A stretch of 64,000 nt of DNA from an uncultured Bacteroidales bacterium (GTDB lineage Bacteria > Bacteroidota > Bacteroidia > Bacteroidales > UBA932). The notes beneath the pieces were generated by a model. It was not told where the DNA came from and made no database searches. It was given only the letters and a program-made list of their open reading frames with translations. The stretch is taken from the NCBI GenBank assembly GCA_944326335.1, contig CALVDM010000001.1, positions 62,001 to 126,000 on the forward strand, written 5' to 3'. The position numbers were made by a program, and so were the translations under genes. Below, piece after piece: positions 9,266-17,145 of the stretch. Every line of letters begins with the position of its first letter. Within the stretch, counting starts at the first letter, position 1.

Positions 9266-10483
9266 TCAGTCGCCGCTCAGGAAAAGTTCGATGAAACCGC
9301 GTCCCGCAATCTGCCCGTAGCTGCCTTCCCTGGCCGAAAATTCGTCGAACACACGGACGCTGTCGCTGCTGCCGCCTGTCCTGTATATGGTGAACGGGAC
9401 AGGTGCCGCCGTGTGTGTCCGGATGGCGCAAGGTGTAGGGTGGTCGGGCAGTATGGCGATGGATACGTCTTCATTCCAGGTCTGTATCCCGTTGAGAATC
9501 GGCCTGACTATCCTGTCGTTGAGGTATCTGATTGTCGTCATTTTCAGTTGAGGGTCTCCGTCATGCCCTGCCTCGTCGCTGGCTTCAAGGTGGAGGAACA
9601 CGAAATCCTGCTCTTTCAGAGCTTTCAGGGCAGCTTCCGCCTTGCCTTCGTAGTTCGTGTCGTACAGCCCTGTCGCCCCTTCCACCTCTATCGGGGTGAG
9701 TCCGGCATACACACCGATGCCTTTTATAAGGTCAACGGCGGATATCACCGAACCGCTCCTGATTTCAGGGAACTGCTCCTGCAGGGTCTTCATTTTCGGC
9801 CTGTAGCCTGGAGACCACGGCCAGATGCTGTTCGCGACGTCTTTCCCGGCTTTACGGCGCGCAACGTTCACCGGGTGCTCCTCGAGCACCTTCATCGCTT
9901 CTTCAGTCAGCCGGTTGAGCCTTTCGGCGGTCTTCGCTGCAGCGGCTCCGGTCCCGGCTTTGACAAGGTATTTCCTGTAATCTTCCCCGATTACGTCGTG
10001 AGGAGGAGTGGTGATGATGGCCTTGTCTCCTCCCTTCATCTTCAGCAGATGTCTGTAGGACACCCCTGGAAAGAAATTGAAATCTCCGCCGCCGAACCTG
10101 TCCTGCAGAGCCTGGATGAGTATGGCGGCCTCCGGGGAGCTTATCTGGCCTCCGGAGTGGTTCTTGATTTTCCCGTCCTCGATGGTTATGAGGTTGCATC
10201 TCATGGCCATCTCGCCGTCTTCAATCTTCACTCCCATGCTTGCTGCTTCGAGAGAGCCGCGGCCTTCGAACACTTCATTCAGATTGTATCCGAGTATCGC
10301 CAGGTTGGCTATCTCGCTGCCGGGAGCGAACCCTTCCGGTATGGTGTCGAGCAGCCCGCTGCGTCCGTGTTCCGCAAGCCAGTCAATCTCAGGTTTTTCC
10401 GTAGCCTGCAGCGGGGTCTTGCCGCCCAATTCGGGGATGGGCTCATCGGCCATCCCGTCGCCCAATATTATCAAGTATTTCAT
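9266..10483 (-). CDS. Homoserine kinase of the phosphoglycerate-mutase family (ApgM-like)
   Basis: The protein (405 aa) belongs to the archaeal-type cofactor-independent phosphoglycerate mutase family of the alkaline phosphatase superfamily. The N-terminal YLIILGDGMADEPIPELGG holds the first metal-binding Asp, and PGSEIANLAILGYN carries the serine that is phosphorylated in this family. Metal-site residues are also seen in LHLEASDEAGHDGD and ILPDHPTPC. It sits between thrA and thrC, where a homoserine kinase is needed and no GHMK-type thrB is present in the operon. Genetic work on Bacteroides thetaiotaomicron and Desulfovibrio assigned this family a homoserine kinase role. I therefore favour that over glycolytic mutase; the sequence alone does not decide it. 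Confidence 0.82.
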   Translation of the reverse strand: MKYLIILGDGMADEPIPELGGKTPLQATEKPEIDWLAEHGRSGLLDTIPEGFAPGSEIANLAILGYNLNEVFEGRGSLEAASMGVKIEDGEMAMRCNLITIEDGKIKNHSGGQISSPEAAILIQALQDRFGGGDFNFFPGVSYRHLLKMKGGDKAIITTPPHDVIGEDYRKYLVKAGTGAAAAKTAERLNRLTEEAMKVLEEHPVNVARRKAGKDVANSIWPWSPGYRPKMKTLQEQFPEIRSGSVISAVDLIKGIGVYAGLTPIEVEGATGLYDTNYEGKAEAALKALKEQDFVFLHLEASDEAGHDGDPQLKMTTIRYLNDRIVRPILNGIQTWNEDVSIAILPDHPTPCAIRTHTAAPVPFTIYRTGGSSDSVRVFDEFSAREGSYGQIAGRGFIELFLSGD

Positions 10484-10495
10484 AGCGCGGCCCTT

Positions 10496-12934
10496 TTATC
10501 TGATGTTGGCGATGCTGATTATGTCTGCGAACACCCCTGCGGCAGTGACGCCCGCACCTGCTCCGTATCCCTTTATCTGCATCGGGTATTCCCTGTACCT
10601 CTCGGTGGTTATGAGGATGACATTGTTGCTTCCTGCCAGATGGTAGAACGGACTTTCCCTGTCCACTTCCTTCAGACCCACCTCTGTCCTGCCGTTGTCC
10701 ATGGTAGCTATGAATCTCCAGCACTTGCCTTCCGACGCGAGCACCTTCCTGCGCCTCTCGAAATCCCCGTCCATCTCCGGGATGGTCTTCCAGAATTCCT
10801 CAAGGCTGCCCTTGAAGTATTTTTCCGGTATGAACAGATGTTTCTCGACATCGCTCTGCTCCACATGGTAGCCGGCTTCACGGGAAAGTATCACGAGTTT
10901 CCTTATGACATCCGTCCCGCTCAGGTCGATGCGAGGGTCCGGTTCCGCGTAACCGGCTTCCTTGGCCATCCTTATGGCCTGGCTGAAAGTGATGTCTTCA
11001 CTCATCTCGTTGAAGATGAAGTTAAGCGTGCCTGACACGACAGCCTCTATCTTCAGAATCTTGTCTCCACTGTTTATAAGGTCGCTGATTGTGTTGATGA
11101 TAGGCAGTCCGGCACCCACATTGGTCTCGAACAGGTATTTGACACCTCTTTTGCGTGCGGTCTCCTTCAGTTCCCGGTATTTTTCGTACTCTGACGACGC
11201 GGCGATTTTGTTGGCTGCCACAACGGAGATGTTGTGTTCGAGGAGGCTCTTGTATATCCCAGCCACCTCCGTGCTTGCAGTGCAGTCGACGAATACCGAG
11301 TTGAACATGTTCATGGCTATAATCTCGTCCCTGTAAGTCTCCGGGGAGGCTGCCGAACTCGATTCCTCCAGTTCACGGGAATAGGTGTCGAGGTCTATGC
11401 CGTTCCTGTCCATTATGAAGTGGCGGGAATTGGTTATGCCGATGACCTTTATCTGCAGGGACTTCTCCTTCATCAGCTTTTCCTGCTGCATCCTTATCTG
11501 GCTTATCAGGTTGCTGCCCACAAGGCCGTTCCCGGCGAGGAAAAGGTTGAGAACCTGGTAGTCGGAAAGGAAGAACGAGTCATGGATGACATTCAGGGCC
11601 TTCTTCAGGCTGTCTATGGAGATGACGAACGATATGTTGGTTTCCGAAGCCCCCTGCGCGCAGGCTATCACGTTGATGCCGTTTCTCCCGAGCGTCCCGA
11701 AAAGCTTTCCGGCTATGCCAGGAGTGTGCTTCATGTTTTCACCGACTATCGCCACGGTGGCAAGGTTCCTTTCCTGCTTGATACGGTTGATTTCTCCCAT
11801 GCGTATCTCCTGGGCGAACTCTTCTGAAAGCACCTGCACGGCAATGTCCGCATCGGCGTTCCTCACACCGATGGACGTGGTATTCTCGGATGCCGCCTGG
11901 GAAACGAGGAATACGCTGATTCCTGATTTCGCAAGCGTCTTGAATATGCGGTAGTTCACCCCGATGACACCGACCATGCCGAGTCCCTGGATGGTTATCA
12001 GGCATGTGTCGTTTATTGAGGATATTCCCTTGATGGCCCGGGAGTGGTCTCCCTCCTCCGGGTTCCTCGTGATGAAAGTCCCCGGCGATGACGGGTTGAA
12101 GGTGTTCTTTATCTTTATCGGAATATTCTTGTGGTATGCAGGGAATATCGTAGGCGGGTATATGACCTTTGCTCCGAAGTTGCAGAGTTCCATCGCCTCC
12201 ACGAAGGTGAGGTGCTCTATCGTGTAGGCGTTGCTTATGATTTTCGGGTCCGCTGTCATGAAACCGTCCACGTCTGTCCATATTTCGAGCGTGTCGGCAT
12301 TCAGGACCGAAGCAAGCACGGATGCAGTGTAGTCAGAGCCGCCCCTGCCGAGATTGGTGACATCACCGTTGACCGTGTCGGAGCTTATGAACCCCGGCAC
12401 TATCGATATGTGCGGCAGCTCTGCAAATTTCTGCAGGACGAGTCTTTCGGTCTCGGCGAAGTCCACTATATGCTTGTTGAAATATGGCTTTGTCTTTATG
12501 AATTCCCGCGAGTCGAACAGGACTGAATCCCGTATCGTACCGTGGACTATCACGGAAGAGAGCCTTTCCCCATAGCTTACAATCGCATCGGATGTCTTCG
12601 CGGACAGGTCCTTTATGAGGAATACTCCCTTGAAGATGTTTGACAGCTCTCCGAGCATTGTGGCGAGCCTGGCCTTCACTTCCGGCAGCGCTTCAGGGAT
12701 GACGGTGTCTTCCGCCTGCCTGTAGTGCCGTTCAGTGATTGCAACGAGCTGCTCTTCGTATGCAGGGTCTCCGGCAGCGGCGGCCCTTGATGTCCGGAGC
12801 AGCTGGTCGGTGATGCCTCCGAGGGCAGAAACGACCACAATTATGTCATCAGAACAAGATTCAATTACGTTTTTTGCCTGGAGAAGCCCTGTGGCAGAGC
12901 CTACAGATGTGCCTCCGAATTTCAAAACTCTCAT
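10496..12934 (-). CDS. thrA: Bifunctional aspartate kinase / homoserine dehydrogenase
   Basis: The 812-residue fusion catalyses the first and third steps from aspartate to homoserine. The aspartokinase half begins RVLKFGGTSVGSATGLLQ and contains GRGGSDYTASVLA and EIWTDVDGFMTADP. Two ACT-type segments follow (about 310-460, for example VIGVNYRIFKTLAKSGISVF), the usual site of threonine feedback. The dehydrogenase half begins near residue 465 with LFLAGNGLVGSNLISQIR, a Rossmann motif, and includes EAVVSGTLNFIFNEM and EPDPRIDLSGTDVIRKLVIL. It is the first gene of the operon, 12 bp before the homoserine kinase gene. Confidence 0.97.
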   Translation of the reverse strand: MRVLKFGGTSVGSATGLLQAKNVIESCSDDIIVVVSALGGITDQLLRTSRAAAAGDPAYEEQLVAITERHYRQAEDTVIPEALPEVKARLATMLGELSNIFKGVFLIKDLSAKTSDAIVSYGERLSSVIVHGTIRDSVLFDSREFIKTKPYFNKHIVDFAETERLVLQKFAELPHISIVPGFISSDTVNGDVTNLGRGGSDYTASVLASVLNADTLEIWTDVDGFMTADPKIISNAYTIEHLTFVEAMELCNFGAKVIYPPTIFPAYHKNIPIKIKNTFNPSSPGTFITRNPEEGDHSRAIKGISSINDTCLITIQGLGMVGVIGVNYRIFKTLAKSGISVFLVSQAASENTTSIGVRNADADIAVQVLSEEFAQEIRMGEINRIKQERNLATVAIVGENMKHTPGIAGKLFGTLGRNGINVIACAQGASETNISFVISIDSLKKALNVIHDSFFLSDYQVLNLFLAGNGLVGSNLISQIRMQQEKLMKEKSLQIKVIGITNSRHFIMDRNGIDLDTYSRELEESSSAASPETYRDEIIAMNMFNSVFVDCTASTEVAGIYKSLLEHNISVVAANKIAASSEYEKYRELKETARKRGVKYLFETNVGAGLPIINTISDLINSGDKILKIEAVVSGTLNFIFNEMSEDITFSQAIRMAKEAGYAEPDPRIDLSGTDVIRKLVILSREAGYHVEQSDVEKHLFIPEKYFKGSLEEFWKTIPEMDGDFERRRKVLASEGKCWRFIATMDNGRTEVGLKEVDRESPFYHLAGSNNVILITTERYREYPMQIKGYGAGAGVTAAGVFADIISIANIR

Positions 12935-13004
12935 AGATGTCAGGGATAAAGTTCGTTTTCCGTCCTTATGCCTGCGTCAGCAACGCTGCAGAAGACGCAA
13001 GTCA

Positions 13005-13036
13005 CAAGTTTAATAAAAATTTTCCGAAATCCGAAA
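13005..13036 (-). promoter_or_regulatory. Putative promoter of the thrA-proA operon
   Basis: On the minus strand TAAACTTG (13005-13012, one mismatch to TAnnTTTG) lies 20 bp downstream of TTTC (13033-13036). The leader of about 65 nt contains TGCGTC/GACGCA arms but no run of Thr or Pro codons that would mark a leader peptide. Confidence 0.4.
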
Positions 13037-13071
13037 AAATCCTTCATCCAGGCAATCCGGACGCGACCTTC

Positions 13072-14256
13072 TCAAAAGAGCTTCCGTATATCCATCGAAA
13101 GGAAATCTTCCGCACTGATGCCGCCATCACCTACAATAAACGCAGCTTGTGGATTGAAAAGTCTGCGGAATTTATCCAGCCCGTCCGTCCTTTTCTCCGC
13201 ATTGCTTTTCACCTCGACGGCTACCACCGAACCTTTCTTGCACAAAACGAAATCGACTTCATTATCCCGGTCTCGCCAATAAAATACTTCAAAACTATGC
13301 AAGAAAGCCTGGCTTACCAAATAAGCGCCGATACCCGATTCAAAGATTCGTCCCCATGTCCTGCGGTTGAGAATGGCTTGTTCAAAAGTCAGTGGGCTAT
13401 ACACCATCTTCAACGCATTGTTATATACCTGCAATTTAGGAATACTGGCACGCCGCCTTGACATATCCATGCTGAATTTCTGGAGTCCGCAAAGCAATCC
13501 GCTTTCGTCCAATAGATTGATGTAACCCGCCAATGTTACCGTGTTCCCGGCATCTTGAAGCGAGCCAAGCATTTTGTTCAATGAAAGCAATTCCCCTGAA
13601 TAAGCTGCTCCCAGCTCAAAGGTCTGCCGAAGTAAGGCAGGCTTACTTATCGGCGTATCCATCAGGATGTCCTTATTGATGGTTGCTTCGATAATTGCCG
13701 ACTGGATGTATTGGCTGAAGCGGTCTTCATCGCCAATTAAAGTGGCCGCACCTGGATAGCCTCCGTAAAACATATATTGGTCAAGCGAGAAACCGAAGCA
13801 CTCCTTCATTTCCTGATAATTCCAATGGCTCATGCGTATTTCTTCCAATCGCCCGGCCAGGGATTCAGACAATCCTTTCTCCAATAACACACGACTACTT
13901 CCCAAAATCAAGACCTTAATATCGCGGTCATGGAACGTATCGTCGTCCCACTCCTTTTTCACCACCTCGCTCCAGTTGGCAATCTTCTGTATCTCGTCAA
14001 TTACAAGAATAACGCTTCCCCAGCCTTTGCTCTCCTTCAAGCTTCGCACAGCAGCCCAACAATCGGAAATCCATGCACTGTTCGTAGCCGGAACATTATC
14101 GGCAGAAAAGAACTGGTAAGGCATATCCAAATCCTTCAGCACCTGCTTGACTACCGTTGATTTCCCTATCTGCCGCGCTCCAATAACAACCTGAATGAAT
14201 TTGCGAGGCTCTTTTATGCGTTCAGTAATCAACTGATATTCAGCTCGTTTATACAC
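13072..14256 (-). CDS. AAA-type ATPase with DUF4143 domain
   Basis: A 394-residue protein of the AAA_14/DUF4143 family. GARQIGKSTVVKQVL (about 27-41) is the Walker A motif and VILVIDEIQKIANW the Walker B; LILGSSRVLLEKGLSESLAGRL is the sensor region. The C-terminal half is DUF4143, ending with FYWRDRDNEVDFVLCKKG...VAVEVKSN, which resembles a PD-(D/E)XK nuclease core. Molecular function is unknown for this family; links to defence or mobile DNA are speculation. The start is a GTG at 14256, since no ATG precedes it in frame. The base composition is more AT-rich than the neighbouring thr operon, which suggests acquisition. Paralogous to the ATPase at 15631 but only distantly similar. Confidence 0.85.
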   Translation of the reverse strand: MYKRAEYQLITERIKEPRKFIQVVIGARQIGKSTVVKQVLKDLDMPYQFFSADNVPATNSAWISDCWAAVRSLKESKGWGSVILVIDEIQKIANWSEVVKKEWDDDTFHDRDIKVLILGSSRVLLEKGLSESLAGRLEEIRMSHWNYQEMKECFGFSLDQYMFYGGYPGAATLIGDEDRFSQYIQSAIIEATINKDILMDTPISKPALLRQTFELGAAYSGELLSLNKMLGSLQDAGNTVTLAGYINLLDESGLLCGLQKFSMDMSRRRASIPKLQVYNNALKMVYSPLTFEQAILNRRTWGRIFESGIGAYLVSQAFLHSFEVFYWRDRDNEVDFVLCKKGSVVAVEVKSNAEKRTDGLDKFRRLFNPQAAFIVGDGGISAEDFLSMDIRKLF

Positions 14257-14299
14257 ACTGTTACATTTTACTCAATGCAATGAAAACTTTTGCTCACTA

Positions 14300-14307
14300 C
14301 AAAAGTA
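14300..14307 (-). promoter_or_regulatory. Putative -7 element (TACTTTTG) of the DUF4143 ATPase gene
   Basis: Exact TAnnTTTG match on the minus strand, 43 bp before the GTG start; no clear TTTG -33 box at 19-21 bp. Confidence 0.35.
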
Positions 14308-14328
14308 ACAAATTTATTCGAGTAATAA

Positions 14329-14658
14329 TCACGGATTTACAAGAAAATCACTGTCTTTGCGAAAGTAATCAAACCGGGCGTAGTCCTGACCCTGGTTGCA
14401 TCTTTGCGTCCGGTCAGGATAGAGGTGACCGCCGACAGCCTCGTGATTTCCGGAAACTACGGATATTCCGTGAAACTGTCCGGGATACAGTCGGTGGAAA
14501 TGCTGGACAGGCTGCCAAGGATAAAGATAAGGAGCAACGGTATCGGGTGGAAGAATATCAAAATCGGCCATTTCATCCTGGAAGGGACAGGAAAGTGCCG
14601 CCTTTATGTCAACAGGAAATATCCATCCCTGTCGTCCGCTCTCAGAAAAGCCCGGTAA
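14329..14658 (+). pseudogene. Remnant of a membrane-anchored PH-domain protein
   Basis: The frame after the stop at 14326 contains a hydrophobic stretch (TVFAKVIKPGVVLTLVASL) followed by RPVRIEVTADSLVISGNYG and a pattern typical of bacterial PH domains (SGIQSVEMLDRLPRIKIRS, GHFILEGTGKCRLYV). No ATG starts the frame before the domain; only a TTG at 14404 and a weak internal ATG exist. The hydrophobic part is shorter than the two-helix region that usually precedes this domain. I read it as a gene that lost its 5' end, perhaps when the adjacent ATPase gene arrived. A short protein started at the TTG (84 aa) cannot be excluded. Its last 17 bp overlap the 3' end of ksgA, convergently. Confidence 0.5.
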
Positions 14659-15454
14659 GGGAAATGAAGTCTTCGACACCGAGTTTTTCAGGGCGGAGGT
14701 CGAAGACCTGGGCGGACAGGAATTCCGTCAGCTTCACGTTGTCCCATCCTTTCCTCCCGGCCATTGCCGCGGCGAGCGGTTTAAGGGAATTCCGGAGAGT
14801 CTTCCTCCGCTGGTTGAAGCTGGTCTTCACTATGGTCCTGAACAGTTCCTCATCGCATCCGAGAGTCGTGCGAGCGTTGCGCTTCAGCCTTATCACGGCG
14901 GATTTCACTTTCGGAGGCGGGTTGAAGGCCCCTTCGCCTACAGTGAACAGGTATTCGATGTCGTACCAGGCCTGCAGAAAGACGGACAGTATGCCATAGG
15001 CCTTCGTCCCCGGCTTTTCCGCTATGCGTTCCGCCACCTCCTTCTGTATCATGCAGACAACCTGCGGAATCCTGTCCTTGTAGTCGAGAATCCTGAAGAA
15101 AATCTGCGAGGAAATGTTGTATGGAAAGTTCCCGATGACGCAGAAGTCCCGACTGAAAAAGCGGCCGAGATCGAGTTTCAGGAAGTCGGCCTGAATCAGT
15201 GCCCCGTCAGCCTTCGGGAAGTTCACCAACAGGTAATCCACGGATTCACTGTCTATTTCCACCATTTTCAGGGAAATGTCGTCCCTCTCGAGCAGATATT
15301 GCGACAGCACTCCCATCCCCGGACCTATCTCGAGTACGTCCGCAGGATTTTCATTCGTCGCCCCGTCCGGCTGCAGGCTGTCGGCTATCTTCCGCGCCGC
15401 AGCCAGATCCGTCAGGAAATGCTGCCCAAGTGATTTTTTCGGTCTTACCTGCAT
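14642..15454 (-). CDS. ksgA: 16S rRNA adenine(1518/1519)-N6 dimethyltransferase
   Basis: KsgA dimethylates two adjacent adenines near the 3' end of 16S rRNA, a late step of small-subunit maturation. The 270-residue sequence begins VRPKKSLGQHFLTDLAAA and shows the SAM-binding motif VLEIGPGMGVLSQYLLE and the catalytic motif IGNFPYNISSQIFFRIL (NxPY variant NFPY). The C-terminal domain carries FNQRRKTLRNSLKPL. It stands alone on the minus strand between the PH-domain remnant and the 33-bp repeats. Confidence 0.96.
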   Translation of the reverse strand: MQVRPKKSLGQHFLTDLAAARKIADSLQPDGATNENPADVLEIGPGMGVLSQYLLERDDISLKMVEIDSESVDYLLVNFPKADGALIQADFLKLDLGRFFSRDFCVIGNFPYNISSQIFFRILDYKDRIPQVVCMIQKEVAERIAEKPGTKAYGILSVFLQAWYDIEYLFTVGEGAFNPPPKVKSAVIRLKRNARTTLGCDEELFRTIVKTSFNQRRKTLRNSLKPLAAAMAGRKGWDNVKLTEFLSAQVFDLRPEKLGVEDFISLTGLF

Positions 15455-15498
15455 TGTCGTAATTTTTCAACCGGGACAAAAATACGCATTTTTATCTG

Positions 15499-15584
15499 AA
15501 TTTACAGGAAAACGCACCTTTTGGGAAGAGAAATTTACGGGAAAACGCACCTTTTGAGGGGGAAAATTTATGGGAAAACGCACC
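15499..15584. repeat. Three direct repeats with 33-bp period upstream of a DUF4143 ATPase
   Basis: The core AATTTA(C/T)(A/G)GGAAAACGCACC occurs at 15499, 15532 and 15565, spaced exactly 33 bp, about three helical turns. The spacers between cores are partly alike (both begin TTTTG). The third copy ends 18 bp before the -7 element of the downstream ATPase gene, so it covers the -33 region. The periodic placement suggests a binding array for a protein, possibly the ATPase itself or a repressor. It is not a CRISPR: the repeats are nearly contiguous with no unique spacers. Confidence 0.85.
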
Positions 15585-15602
15585 ATAACAAGATGAAAAT
15601 AC

Positions 15603-15610
15603 TATCTTTG
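15603..15610 (+). promoter_or_regulatory. -7 element (TATCTTTG) of the second DUF4143 ATPase gene
   Basis: Exact TAnnTTTG box 20 bp before the ATG at 15631. The -33 region is occupied by the third 33-bp repeat instead of a clear TTTG. Confidence 0.5.
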
Positions 15611-15630
15611 CACTTGAAAAACAAGTAGAT

Positions 15631-16986
15631 ATGTTGTATAGAAAAATCAGTGAAAGACTTAAGGAATATTTTTCTTCCGGTTCGGACAGGCTCCTGGTGA
15701 TTGACGGTGCGAGACAGATAGGGAAATCCTATATTATCAGGGAAATCGGTTCTGCCATGTTCCCGAATTATATCGAATTGAATATGGAAGAAGATAAAGT
15801 AGGGGAGCGCATCTTTGCCGAAGCCAGAACAGTGGATGATTTTTACCTGGCTCTCGGGGTTGTCGCCGGCGACAGGATGAAAGACAAGGAGTCTACACTG
15901 GTGTTCATTGACGAAATCCAGGTTTATGACCATCTTCTTACTCTTGCCAAGTTTCTTATGAAAGACGGAAGGTTTACCTATGTGGCCAGTGGGTCACAAC
16001 TTGGCATATCGTTGAAGAACACGAGTTCGTTACCGGTCGGCAGTCTTGACATAGAACACATGTATCCTATGGATTTTGAAGAATTTCTGTATGCAAACAA
16101 TGTGGGGGAGTCTGTCGTTAGGGCGATGAGAGAGTGTTTCATTGAAAAAAAATCCCTGTCTGAATCATTGCACGGGAAGATGCTTGATTTCTTCAAGAAG
16201 TATCTCATAGTGGGAGGACTTCCTCAGGCGGTGGATTCATACGTGAGAACCAAGAATATAGCCGAGTTCAGACGGATACAGAGCGAAGTGCATTCGATGT
16301 ATGGCATAGATGCTTCCAAATATGAGGCAGAACATGGCAAGAGACTGAAAATCCGCAGAATTTTCGATATGGTTCCTTCGTCTTTGGAAAACAGGAAGAA
16401 AAGAGTCGTGATAAAGGATATCGAAGGGAAGAAATGGAAACGGTCGGAAGATTATATGGACGAATTCGAGTATCTGATTTCGTCGGGAATCGTACTTGAA
16501 GTAAAGGCCATAAGCAAGCCGTCCTATCCGTTGATTGAGAACAGCGGGAAAAATCTTATGAAACTGTATCTTAACGATGTGGGCATACTTTCAGGGATAT
16601 ATTATCATAATAATGTCAATGCCATAATGTCAGATGTGAAAAGCATCAATCTCGGCTCGGTGTACGAGACGGCGGTAGCACAGGAATTGCGGGCTCACGG
16701 TTACAATCTGTACTATTACGACAATAAGAAGAACGGTGAAGTGGATTATCTGATAGATGATTCAGACAATCTGTCCAATATCCCTCTTGAAGTGAAATCC
16801 GGCAAGGACTATACAGTCCACAGTGCCTTGGATAAGTTTTTATCCATAGAGGAATACAATGTCAGAAACGCTTATGTGCTGTCCAATGAGCGGGAGGTGT
16901 TTGTCAGGAATGCTATCACATACATTCCTGTGTACTATGTGATGTTTTTTGAGAATGCTCCGGTTTCAACGGAAATGCTGTTGTAG
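15631..16986 (+). CDS. AAA-type ATPase with DUF4143 domain (second)
   Basis: A 451-residue member of the AAA_14/DUF4143 family. Walker A is IDGARQIGKSYIIREIG (about 24-40) and Walker B is LVFIDEIQVYDHL; GSQLGISLKNTSSLPVGSL is the sensor segment. The C-terminal DUF4143 part ends with LYYYDNKKNGEVDYLIDD...IPLEVKSGKDY, again nuclease-like in pattern (ExD...ExK). Function is unknown. The gene stands alone, is more AT-rich than aspS and ksgA on either side, and has the 33-bp repeat array in its promoter. The leader is only about 14 nt. Confidence 0.88.
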   Translation: MLYRKISERLKEYFSSGSDRLLVIDGARQIGKSYIIREIGSAMFPNYIELNMEEDKVGERIFAEARTVDDFYLALGVVAGDRMKDKESTLVFIDEIQVYDHLLTLAKFLMKDGRFTYVASGSQLGISLKNTSSLPVGSLDIEHMYPMDFEEFLYANNVGESVVRAMRECFIEKKSLSESLHGKMLDFFKKYLIVGGLPQAVDSYVRTKNIAEFRRIQSEVHSMYGIDASKYEAEHGKRLKIRRIFDMVPSSLENRKKRVVIKDIEGKKWKRSEDYMDEFEYLISSGIVLEVKAISKPSYPLIENSGKNLMKLYLNDVGILSGIYYHNNVNAIMSDVKSINLGSVYETAVAQELRAHGYNLYYYDNKKNGEVDYLIDDSDNLSNIPLEVKSGKDYTVHSALDKFLSIEEYNVRNAYVLSNEREVFVRNAITYIPVYYVMFFENAPVSTEMLL

Positions 16987-17057
16987 GCTCTTTCTCTGTC
17001 CCGTAAATCTCTTAATAAATTTATGGCGATAAAATTTTATACGGCTTCTAATTTTTG

Positions 17058-17065
17058 TATTTTTG
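17058..17065 (+). promoter_or_regulatory. -7 element (TATTTTTG) of aspS
   Basis: Exact TAnnTTTG match 80 bp before the aspS ATG. The -33 box (TTTT at 17035-17038, 19 bp upstream) is weak. Confidence 0.45.
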
Positions 17066-17145
17066 CAAGTTATATGGCCGGAAACGAGTCGCTGCCGGAG
17101 ACCGGCCGGAACAGAACAGGATAGAAAACAACACTTGTAAGTAAT

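Noticed and set aside
9413..11035. A 540-codon open frame on the plus strand across the thrA/homoserine kinase joint
   Set aside because: It spans two certain genes antisense and resembles no family.
12935..13004. Threonine attenuator before thrA
   Set aside because: A short inverted repeat (TGCGTC/GACGCA) exists, but no leader peptide with Thr codons and no terminator with a U-run.
15499..15584. CRISPR array
   Set aside because: Three copies at 33 bp period leave no unique spacers of normal length, and no cas genes are present.
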